From positions 1 through 19,707 of the forward strand of contig JBFJJV010000045.1 in NCBI GenBank assembly GCA_041635265.1: a stretch of DNA of 19,707 bases. Reading direction: 5' to 3'. Below the pieces are notes generated by a model. The model ran no database searches, was not told where the DNA came from, and saw nothing but the letters and a program-made list of their open reading frames with translations. The translations under genes were made by a program, and so were the position numbers. Positions within the stretch are counted from its first letter, which is position 1; each line of letters begins with the position of its first letter. Positions 7,965-16,000 of the stretch are shown here, piece after piece. Source of the stretch: Panacagrimonas sp041635265. Lineage in GTDB: Bacteria > Pseudomonadota > Gammaproteobacteria > Nevskiales > Nevskiaceae.

Positions 7965-8423
7965 CTAGCGCGCCTCCGTGGCGTCCATTTCTTTCAGGTT
8001 TTGCTTCATCTTGCCTAGGATGGAAATCAATTGTGCCTGTTCCTGGGCTGAAATCCCTTGCATGATTTCCTGGTTTATCCCCGTGGCGATATGTTCGAGC
8101 TTTTTGATCAGAGTCTTGCCCTTGCGCGTCATCAGGACGCGCTTCGCCCTGCGGTCTTCGGCGTCGGCAACGCGTTCGACCAGGCCATGCTCCTCGAGTC
8201 GGTCAACTAGGCCGCCCAATGTCACCTTGCCCACATCCAGCAAGCGGGCCAGTTCGATCTGCGAAAAGCCACGGCTCCCACCACGCGAAAGATTGCCCAG
8301 AACCCACCACTGCGATCGTGTAATGCCGAGCGGTTTGAGTCTTTGATCAAAAACGGTGCGTCGCAGGCGGGAAGCATCGTGGATCAGGAAGCCCGCCCGG
8401 AATGGGGCTTTCTTTTCAGCCAT
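7965..8423 (-). CDS. MarR family transcriptional regulator (third in window)
   Basis: A compact 152-aa MarR protein read from ATG 8423. It shows AGFLIHDASRLRRTVFDQ (dimer helix), KPLGITRSQWWVLGNLSR, the recognition region FSQIELARLLDVGKVTLG, and the wing DAEDRRAKRVLMTRKGKT with the conserved Asp-x-Arg segment. The last helices complete the dimer interface. Length is normal for the family, and it lacks the N-terminal extension of its paralogue at 1291-1878. It is divergent, across 519 bp, from the HMGCS-like/thiolase operon, which is its best candidate target along with itself. A short dyad lies 32 bp upstream of the start. The effector is unknown; MarR proteins near CoA-ester pathways often sense acyl-CoA or aromatic ligands, but nothing in the sequence shows this. 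Confidence 0.9.
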   Translation of the reverse strand: MAEKKAPFRAGFLIHDASRLRRTVFDQRLKPLGITRSQWWVLGNLSRGGSRGFSQIELARLLDVGKVTLGGLVDRLEEHGLVERVADAEDRRAKRVLMTRKGKTLIKKLEHIATGINQEIMQGISAQEQAQLISILGKMKQNLKEMDATEAR

Positions 8424-8454
8424 GTGATTCGGTGTACTCGGCTCGTGCGTGTGA

Positions 8455-8467
8455 TAACAGTATGTTA
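8455..8467. promoter_or_regulatory. TAACA-GTA-TGTTA dyad, candidate MarR operator
   Basis: A perfect 5-bp inverted repeat around a 3-base centre, 32-44 bp upstream of the MarR start at 8423. Position and size fit an autoregulatory MarR site. Short dyads can occur by chance. Confidence 0.4.
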
Positions 8468-8712
8468 CCGAACCATATCCTCCCTGCGGAAGTATTTTTC
8501 ACTGAGGTTGGCTTATCGACATGAGAACATAATGTGAGCCCTCTCTTGTCTCGGCAAAAAAACTGCAATCGCCCGCTCCTGGGCCGCGAACAAGTCCGAT
8601 TCGCGCAAGGGTCTCCAAGGGCAACGAGGTGTCATTAGGGCCGAAAAGCACCTTCTGAAACCGAGTCAGGTTCGCCAGGAGGCCTTTGCATCATTCGCTC
8701 GCAATGGATACA

Positions 8713-8772
8713 CGCCACGCCACGACCGTCGTCCCGGCGTGGCGCGGGCCCGGCCGCTGGGACCGGGCGGCC
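8713..8772. repeat. Tandem GC-rich stem-loops (REP-like or leader structure)
   Basis: CGCCACGCC (8713-8721) pairs perfectly with GGCGTGGCG (8736-8744). Its 14-base loop includes ACGACcGTCGT. Immediately after, GGCCGC (8752-8757) pairs with GCGGCC (8767-8772). GTCCC (8731-8735) and GGGAC (8759-8763) could also pair as an alternative fold. The block lies in the 519-bp gene-less spacer (8424-8942), about 170 bp before the HMGCS-like gene. No T-run follows. It may be a REP-type repeat or part of a structured leader. The rest of the spacer shows no gene I can support. Confidence 0.45.
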
Positions 8773-8942
8773 ACCGGGCAGTCAACGTCGATCGTGCCTG
8801 TTCAAATTCGTGATAGATGTGGTCCAGTGATATGGATAAATATCGTATGCTTGCACACCACAGTCGAAATTAGGCCCGCCCGGACAGTTATCCAGCCAGT
8901 GCGAGCCGGACTCTGACTCTAATTGCGATTCATGGAGATAGC

Positions 8943-10391
8943 GTGAGTAGCTTGAATACAACAGGTATCAAATCTTTCGGTGCATTCATCCCGCGCAGAC
9001 GCCTCCAGCGCAGTGCCATTGCAGCTGCCCACGGCTGGGCTTTCCCCGCGCTCAAGGCGCAGGCCAAAGGTGAGCGAAGCATGTGCGGCTGGGACGAAGA
9101 CGTGCTGACCATGGCGGTTGAGGCCGGGCGTGACTGCCTGCGTGGTGGTTCGGTCAGCAATCTGTCAGGGCTGTCCCTGGCAAGTACTACGGCGCCTTAC
9201 GCGGATCTGAACAATGCCGTTTTTGTCGGCGCTGCCCTGCGCCTGCCCAGCCATGCGTCTGCCTCAGATACGGGTGGCAGCACGCGAGCCGGCCTGTCTG
9301 CCTTGATCGCGGCATGCGAGTCTGCAGCCGATGGCGAAAAAATGATAATCGCTTCTGAGCATCGCAAGGCGAAACCGGCTAGCGTTCAGGAGATGCAGTT
9401 CGGCAGCGGCGCGGGGGCACTTTCCGTCGGGGGTGGCGACGACTGCATCGCGCACTATCTGGGCAGTGAAACGGTGTCGGTTCCCTTTATTGATCATTTT
9501 CGAAAAGCGGGTGCCGATTTCGATTATTCCTGGGAAGAACGCTGGATACGCGATGAGGGCGTTGCCAAGATTGTTCCCGCTGCGATTAAACGCCTGCTGC
9601 AGCGTTTGCAGCTTGGCGGCGACAAAGTTGCGCACTTTGGCCTGTCTGGTGGTCCTAAGCGCAGTGATTCTTTTGTCGCCAAGCTGCTCAAGATTTCGCC
9701 TGAGTGTGTCTTGCCTGATCTCTCGGCTCAGGTGGGTGACACCGGCACGGCCAAGCCGTTTCTGCAGCTGATCGATGCACTTGAGAAGGCTAAAACAGGT
9801 GATGTCATTCTCGTCGCCTCGTTTGCACAGGGTGTCGAAGTTGTTGCCTTCGAAATGAAAAATCCCAAGGTTATAGCGGGCCGGCGCGGTCTGGCGGGCT
9901 CGGTGGCTGACCGCATCGAAGAAACGGCATATATGAAGTTGCTTTCAAACGACGACCAGATCGAACTCGACTGGGGCATGCGGGCGGAAACCGATCAGAA
10001 GACCGCGCTGACGCAGCTTTATCGGGCGTCGGATCAGATCTTTGGTTTTGTCGGTGGTCAGTGTAGAAAGTGTCAGGCCGTGCAGTTCCCACGCCTGCCT
10101 CACTGCGTAAATTGTGGCGAAGCCAGTACACAGGATCCGTATTCCCTATCGGACGAGCCGGCCAAGATCGCGACCTACAGCGCCGACTGGTTGATGTACT
10201 CCCCTTCCCCGCCTTTGTACCTAGGTCTGGTGCAGTTTGATAGTGGTGCGCGTCTGCTGATGGAAATTGTTGACGTCGGTGCAGACGGGATTGACGTCGG
10301 AACAGAAGTCACTATGACCTTCCGCAAAAAGGAACGTGACAAGTTGCGTGGCTGGGATCGCTACTTCTGGAAGGCGACGCCCAAATCCTGA
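8943..10391 (+). CDS. HMG-CoA-synthase-like protein fused to DUF35 zinc-ribbon/OB domain
   Basis: A 482-aa protein from GTG 8943, with GGAG five bases upstream. Residues 1 to about 345 follow the thiolase-fold HMG-CoA synthase pattern: GIKSFGAFIPRRRL, GWDEDVLTMAVEAGRDCLR, SADGEKMIIASEHRKAKP, GDTGTAKPF and AKTGDVILVASFAQGVE. About 360-480 is a DUF35 module with a zinc ribbon (Cys374, Cys377, Cys388, Cys391) and an OB-like part. By eye, the catalytic Cys position of HMGCS falls on Thr114 (STRAGLSAL, normally C-x-A-G). The Glu position falls on a Thr at 82-83 (STTAPYAD), and the usual FHxP His is missing (GLSGGPKRS). It therefore may not make HMG-CoA. It is followed after 46 bp by a thiolase. 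In archaea thiolase, HMGCS and a DUF35 protein form one channelling complex, and here two of the three are fused. Possible roles are a scaffold or a non-canonical acyl-CoA enzyme. Confidence 0.85.
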   Translation: MSSLNTTGIKSFGAFIPRRRLQRSAIAAAHGWAFPALKAQAKGERSMCGWDEDVLTMAVEAGRDCLRGGSVSNLSGLSLASTTAPYADLNNAVFVGAALRLPSHASASDTGGSTRAGLSALIAACESAADGEKMIIASEHRKAKPASVQEMQFGSGAGALSVGGGDDCIAHYLGSETVSVPFIDHFRKAGADFDYSWEERWIRDEGVAKIVPAAIKRLLQRLQLGGDKVAHFGLSGGPKRSDSFVAKLLKISPECVLPDLSAQVGDTGTAKPFLQLIDALEKAKTGDVILVASFAQGVEVVAFEMKNPKVIAGRRGLAGSVADRIEETAYMKLLSNDDQIELDWGMRAETDQKTALTQLYRASDQIFGFVGGQCRKCQAVQFPRLPHCVNCGEASTQDPYSLSDEPAKIATYSADWLMYSPSPPLYLGLVQFDSGARLLMEIVDVGADGIDVGTEVTMTFRKKERDKLRGWDRYFWKATPKS

Positions 10392-10437
10392 GGCCCGGTT
10401 TTGCGAGCGGCAAATCCAATTTTGAAAGGTTAAGTAC

Positions 10438-11640
10438 ATGGCAAGCGGCATTAAAGACAAAGTAGCGATTCTCGGCATGGGCTGTTCCAAGTTTGGAGAG
10501 CGCTGGGATTGCGGCACTGAAGATCTGTTGAGCGAAGCGTTTCTTGAGGCTCTGGCTGATGCCGGCATCGAGCGCGAGCAGATCGACGCCGCCTGGTATG
10601 GTTCCGCGCTGGAGCGCGTCAACGTCGGTACGTCGGCCATTCCATTGTCGACAGCCTTGCGTCTGGATGGCATCCCGGTATCTCGTGTCGAGAACATGTG
10701 TGCAACCGGGACCGAGGCCCTGCGCGGTGCAGTCTATGCAGTCGCCTCCGGCGCGGTCGATATTGCACTGGCCATCGGTGCGGAGAAACTCAAGGACACC
10801 GGCTACGGCGGCTTGCCGATATCGCAAAAGGGAACCTTGAATGATCTGTGGATGCCCTATGCCTCTGCGCCTGCGGGCTTCGCACAGCTCGCGGCCGGAT
10901 ACCGCGCGAAATATGGCGTGTCCCGCGAAGAGCTGAAAAGGTCGATTGGGCGCGTGTCATGGAAGAGCCATCAGAACGGTGCGAAGAATCCGAAGGCGCA
11001 TCTGCAGAAAACGGTTGATATGGAGACCATTCTGAATGCCGCGATCATTGCCGAACCGCTCGGCATTTTTGATTGCTGCGGTGTTTCTGACGGCGCAGCC
11101 TGTGCCATCGTCACGACGCCGGAAATCGCACGCAGTCTGGGCAAGAAAGACCTCGTGACGGTCAAGGCCTTGCAGCTTTCAGCCAGTTCGGGTCGGGAGC
11201 AGGGCACCCGCGACTGGGATGGTTCCTATGTTCAGAATACGCGCAATGCGGCCGGCGCCGCGTATCGGGAGGCGGGCATTACTCATCCACGTAAACAATT
11301 GTCCGCCCTGGAGGTGCACGACTGCTTTTCGATTACCGAACTGGTGACGATGGAGGATCTGGGTGTTTCCGAACCAGGCCAGGCCTGGAAGGACGTGATG
11401 GACGGTGTGTTCGATGCCGACGGTATTGTGCCCTGCCAGATCGATGGCGGGCTCAAATGCTTTGGTCACCCCATCGGGGCCTCCGGCTTGCGAATGGTCT
11501 ACGAGCACTGGCTGCAGCTCAATGGTCGCGCTGGTGAGCGCCAGCTCAGAAATCCAACGATTGGCCTAGCCCATAATTTGGGCGGAGTGCCTTACAACGG
11601 CGTTTGCGCCATCAGCATCGTGGGGCTTGAAGGGGTCTGA
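10438..11640 (+). CDS. SCP2-type thiolase (acetyl-CoA acetyltransferase-like)
   Basis: A 400-aa thiolase starting at ATG 10438, behind an AAAGG ribosome site and 46 bp after the HMGCS-like gene, so almost surely co-transcribed. Visible motifs are the nucleophile Cys88 in ENMCATGTEAL, His294-Asp-Cys296-Phe in VHDCFSITE (which replaces the NEAF motif in SCP2-type thiolases) and His344 in FGHPIGASG. The C-terminal NLGGVPYNGVCAISI contains Cys390 but not the classical CxGGGxG. The active site looks complete, unlike that of the upstream partner. Such enzymes make or cleave 3-ketoacyl-CoA. In this context degradation of a branched or cyclic acyl-CoA, or acetoacetyl-CoA formation for its partner, are both possible. 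The stop codon is 1 bp from the stop of the convergent cheB-like gene. Confidence 0.92.
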   Translation: MASGIKDKVAILGMGCSKFGERWDCGTEDLLSEAFLEALADAGIEREQIDAAWYGSALERVNVGTSAIPLSTALRLDGIPVSRVENMCATGTEALRGAVYAVASGAVDIALAIGAEKLKDTGYGGLPISQKGTLNDLWMPYASAPAGFAQLAAGYRAKYGVSREELKRSIGRVSWKSHQNGAKNPKAHLQKTVDMETILNAAIIAEPLGIFDCCGVSDGAACAIVTTPEIARSLGKKDLVTVKALQLSASSGREQGTRDWDGSYVQNTRNAAGAAYREAGITHPRKQLSALEVHDCFSITELVTMEDLGVSEPGQAWKDVMDGVFDADGIVPCQIDGGLKCFGHPIGASGLRMVYEHWLQLNGRAGERQLRNPTIGLAHNLGGVPYNGVCAISIVGLEGV

Positions 11641-11641
11641 T

Positions 11642-12271
11642 TTAATCGGCCGCTGTCGGCGAGTCAGGCATGGCAATTCCAAAGATATTGCACAGATGTG
11701 TCGCCAGATCATGCCCCTCGATGACCAGATCGGGTTTGATTCTGGCGAGCGCGGCGGCCGGCATGCGCGGCGCGCTCGCTGCTTGAGGGTCCTGAACCAG
11801 GGTCATGCCGCCGTGTTCCTGAATGGTCTGAATGCCCTGGGCGCCGTCGGCGTTGGCGCCGGACAGGAGCACACCGATCAGGCGATTCTGATAGCAGGCC
11901 GCCGCGCTCTCGAACACCACATCTATCGATGGTCTTGAGTACTGGACCGGCGCGTCGATCGACAGACTGAAGCTACAGTCACGTTCGATCAATAAGTGGT
12001 AGCCGCCCGGCGCGATATAGGCATGGCCCGGTCGGGGGCGGATCTTCTCTTCTGCTTCGCTGATGAGCAGCGCACTGTAGGCAGAAAAATATTCCGTCAT
12101 GGTTCGTGTTGTTCCGGCATCAGCATGAATGCAGACCATCATGGGAGCTGGAAAATCAGCCGGCAGCCTGCGAAAAAGAACGCTGAGCAGTTCGACTCCA
12201 CCTGAAGAGGTGCCGACCACCACCGCGTCATATGGCCCGGAACAGTCGCGCCGGCTCATCAATGACATCAA
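11642..12271 (-). CDS. CheB-type protein-glutamate methylesterase, catalytic domain only
   Basis: A 209-aa protein holding only the CheB catalytic domain; the receiver domain of classical CheB is absent. The triad is visible: Ser22 in VVVGTSSGGVE, His49 in VCIHADAGTT and Asp142 in SGANADGAQG. The family segments RPGHAYIAPGGYHLL and SRPSIDVVFESAA (substrate-side loop) are present. It removes methyl groups from, or deamidates, Glu/Gln on receptor-like helices. The start is taken as ATG 12271; ATG at 12268 and 12259 are alternatives. It overlaps the end of the cheR-like gene by 44 bp, so translation is coupled. Without a receiver, its control must come through the partner kinase's receiver domains or be constitutive. 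It is the last gene of the kinase-CheR-CheB operon. Confidence 0.93.
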   Translation of the reverse strand: MMSLMSRRDCSGPYDAVVVGTSSGGVELLSVLFRRLPADFPAPMMVCIHADAGTTRTMTEYFSAYSALLISEAEEKIRPRPGHAYIAPGGYHLLIERDCSFSLSIDAPVQYSRPSIDVVFESAAACYQNRLIGVLLSGANADGAQGIQTIQEHGGMTLVQDPQAASAPRMPAAALARIKPDLVIEGHDLATHLCNIFGIAMPDSPTAAD

Positions 12272-13049
12272 ACATTCGGCCGGCTTCCAACCAGCGCATG
12301 GACTCGCGGGCCCCCAAGCTCAGAAATCCCCGATGGCAAAGGCATTTTCTAAACAGGGACAGAACTCGATTCTGCAAAGGCTTGTCGAAATAAATCAGCA
12401 CGTTCCGGCAAATAACAAATTGCATTTCGCCAAAATGTGAATCCGTCGCCAGGTTGTGCTGGCTAAATACGATGCGCTGTACCAGATGATCCGCCATCTT
12501 GGCGTGCCCGTACTGAGCCACGTAGTGGTCTGAGAGTTTCCCCTTGCCGCCCGCTTTCAGATAATTTTCCTGAGCATCTTCCAGATGCTTTACTGAATAT
12601 ACCGCCTGCTTGGCAATGTTCAGGGCGTCGGTGTTGATATCAGTGGCATAGATTTGGACTCGCCCAAGCAATCCCGCTTCATCCAGTAGTACCGCCAGCG
12701 AATAAGCCTCTTCGCCGGTTGCGCAGCCGGCAATCCAGATTTTCGCGAACGCAAAGCTTCTGAGCCAGGGAATGACGTGTCTTGAAACTGCAGACAATGC
12801 TTCGGGATCACGAAACGGCTCGGTAACCGACACTGAAATGCCATTGATGAGCGGGTCCAGTTGTTGTGGGTCGTGAAGAAGGGCTGGAATCAACTCTGCA
12901 ATAGATCCGAAGCCCGTTCGCCGCGCGTACTCCCTGAGTCGCCGAAGTAGCGAGGCACGCGAGTAATCTTGGAAGTCGTAACCAAAGCGCCGAAGCAGAG
13001 CCTGGAGAAGTAGGTCGACCTCTATTTCCTCCAGATCAGGCTCGGTCAT
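12228..13049 (-). CDS. CheR-type SAM-dependent protein-glutamate methyltransferase
   Basis: A 273-aa methyltransferase of the chemotaxis CheR family from ATG 13049. The N-terminal helical domain (LLLQALLRRFGYDFQDYSRASLLRRLREY) is the substrate-recognition part. Next come SVTEPFRDPEAL, SAM-binding motif I in WIAGCATGEEAYSLAVLL (about residues 104-121), the acidic ATDINTDALNIAKQAVY, and VICRNVLIYFDKPLQNRVL, all CheR signatures. Family members usually read SVTxFFRD; here EPFRD stands in its place. Length is normal. Its ATG overlaps the kinase stop by four bases (ATGA), and its 3' end overlaps cheB, so the three genes form one translationally coupled operon. No chemoreceptor, CheA or CheW is nearby, so the substrate is unknown; the adjacent kinase is a candidate. 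Confidence 0.94.
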   Translation of the reverse strand: MTEPDLEEIEVDLLLQALLRRFGYDFQDYSRASLLRRLREYARRTGFGSIAELIPALLHDPQQLDPLINGISVSVTEPFRDPEALSAVSRHVIPWLRSFAFAKIWIAGCATGEEAYSLAVLLDEAGLLGRVQIYATDINTDALNIAKQAVYSVKHLEDAQENYLKAGGKGKLSDHYVAQYGHAKMADHLVQRIVFSQHNLATDSHFGEMQFVICRNVLIYFDKPLQNRVLSLFRKCLCHRGFLSLGARESMRWLEAGRMFDVIDEPARLFRAI

Positions 13050-16000
13050 TCTCGACTCAGCCAGACTTTGAGCATGCCCATCAACTGCTCGTTGTCGATC
13101 GGTTTACTCAAATAATCGGACGCACCTGCATCAAGACACTTCCTACGATCTTCCGGCATTGCGCGCGCCGTCAGCGCGATAATCGGCAGATCTTTAAATC
13201 GTTCCTGTGCTCGAATCGTTCGGGTTGCCTCGAGCCCATCCATGACTGGCATCATGACGTCCATCAGCACGATTTCGATGTCGGGCGACGCCTGCAGACG
13301 CTCAATCGCGACCAGGCCATTGTCCGCCGTAACGATGTCAAAGCCACGCTTCTTCAGGATCGAGCCGATTGCGAAGGTGTTGCGCATATCGTCATCAACC
13401 AGCAGGACTTTTCGCCCGGCAAAGGCGTCAGGACCGCCGTGCAGTCGGGCGACGATCTGTCGCTGTTGCTCCGGCAATTGGGACTCGACGGAATGAAGAA
13501 ACAGCACCACTTCATCCAATAGACGCTCGGGAGATGCCGCGCCCTTGATCACGACGCTCTGCGCAGCTTCCGACAGCGTCTGATGCTCTTCTTTACTCAG
13601 ATCTCTGCCGGTATAAATGACGACAGGTGGATGTATCCCCGCGCCACCCGGGGCGCCCAGTTTGCGTAACTTCTTCAGGAACTCAATTCCGTCGGTGTCG
13701 GGCAGGCTCAAATCCAGAACAATGCAATCAATGCTTTCCTGCTGCAGGATGTCCAGCGCTTCTTCGCCAGTTTCCGCCGTCAGAACCCGTGTTTTGTCAT
13801 TGCTCAGCAGGGCGCTGACCGCACGACGGCTGCCATGGTCATCCTCAATCAAAAGCACCACTCTTTGACGATCGCTGATCAGTGCCTCCAGTCGCGTAAG
13901 GACGTCGCTGATGCCTTCTTCCTGAAGGGGTTTGTGAGCGAACCCGATCGCGCCGCGTTTCAGGGGTTCCGTGCTGGGGTCCGACGCTGAAACGATGTGC
14001 ACTGGAATATGCCGAGTGTTTGCCGCGCCCTTGAGGGACTCCAGCACGGTCAATCCGCCAATGTCCGGCAGGCCCAGATCAAGAATAATCGCGTCGGGTT
14101 TATGTTTCTTCGCCAGGCGCAGACCGCTCGCGCCGCTGAGGGCAATGATGCATTTAAAGCCCCGCTTGCGGATGCGCTTGAGCAGGATGGCGGCGAAATA
14201 AGCGTCATCTTCAACCACCAAGATCACACGATCGCCTTCATTCAGCGCATCTCGATCATCCTCCAGCGTGCGTTCAATCTCCTCTTCCGTCGGTGCGACC
14301 TCTGGCTCAGGCGCTGGCGTATGGAGCTTGGGCGGCACGGGCTGCTCTGGTGCTGGCACCGCTTCAATAGCATCGGTCTTGATAGGCCTGCGGATTGTTC
14401 CCTGAACGCCGGTCGACGACATTTTCTGCGGCAGGATCAGTGAAAATACGCTGCCCTTGCCGACTTCACTTTTGGCAATCAATTCGCCGCCGAGCAAGTG
14501 AGTCATCTGAAGCGCAATGGTCAGGCCAAGTCCGGTTCCACCATAGCGGCGGTTGGTCGCGCCGTCAGCCTGCTGAAACGCTTCGAAGACCAGGCTGAGC
14601 TTATCAGCCGGAATGCCGATGCCAGTATCCTGAACTCTAAATTCGATATGTGGCCCGCTCGCTTCCAGTTTTTTCGGGATTATCGCTGGATCGGGTCTGG
14701 ATATGCGCAGTCGAACCTCGCCCGATTTGGTGAATTTCAATCCGTTGGAAATCAGATTGCGCAATATCTGCTCAATGCGTTGTCTGTCACCAATCATCTC
14801 AGGGGGTATTGCATCATCACACTCCGTGATCAGCAGTAGATTCTTCTCTGCTGCTACCGGTGCAAACTGGCGTTTCAAGTCATTGATGATGTCCGGAATT
14901 GAAATGTTCTCGCTTCGTATTGCGAGCATGCCAGCTTCGACTTTAGACAGATCGAGGATGTCATTGATAAGTCTCAGGAGGTCACGACCGCCCTGATAGA
15001 TGATCTCCGTTGACTCCAGTTGTTCAGTGGTTAAATTTTTCTCATCGTTGTCTAGCAGCATTTTCGACAGAATGAGCATGCTGTTCAGCGGTGTGCGCAG
15101 TTCATGCGACATGTTCGCCAGAAATTCAGATTTGTAGCGAGTGGCCTGTGACAATTCAGCCGCGGTTTTCTCCAGCTGCGTGCGATGCTTTTGCAAGAGG
15201 TCCGCTTTCTCTTCCAATTCTTCGTTGCTGGCTTGCAGCTCCTCGCGCTGCGATTTCAATTCTTCTTCTGATTGGCGCAAGAGCTGAGTTTGAGATTCGA
15301 GTTCCTCGTTGCTTTGGCGTAACTCATCTTGCTGAGTTTGTAGCCGGGCAGCGAGCGCCTGCGTTTCGGTCAGCAAATCTTCGGTTCGCGCTCTGGCCTG
15401 AGACACGGTCAGGGCCAGACCCAGCGATGCAGAAAGGGAGTCAAGCAATTCAATCGAGTTTGCTGCGGGCGTGCCCGTCCAGCCCAGCTCGATGGCTCCG
15501 ACGACCTCCCCTCGAGCCAATAAGGGCGTCAAGCTGACGGCCTGCGCTTTGGCCTCACCCAGAGCGCTCGCCAGTTTCAGATAGTTCCCTGGCAGCTTGT
15601 CGATAACGCGCGTCTGTTCTGTAACAGGCAAATGGTCGATGAGGCCGCCGTCCTGGATTGCCTGGCCAGCACGAACACCGCGCGAGCAAATTACCTGCAT
15701 TCGATCCTTCTTCAGCTCGTAGAAAGCTGCAGAAAGTGCACCGGAAACGGGAAGCAAGGTGCCTAATGTTCTGTCTGCCAGATCCGGCACCAGATTGATC
15801 CCGCGCAAGGCTTCGAACACCTCGAGGCGCTTCTCATTAAGCCACTGTGATTTGAGCATGCCGACCTGCATTCGGCGCAAGGCGGCGGCCATCTCTGACA
15901 GCGAATGCGCCAGGTGATCGCGCTCGCTGCGTGGGGTGACCACCGTTTCGTAATTGCCTTCCGAAATGGCTTTTGCCTGCGCAACCACTTCAAGCGCACT

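Noticed and set aside
8686..8916. 76-codon plus-strand frame before the HMGCS-like gene
   Set aside because: It spans the stem-loop block, has no family resemblance and no clear ribosome site.
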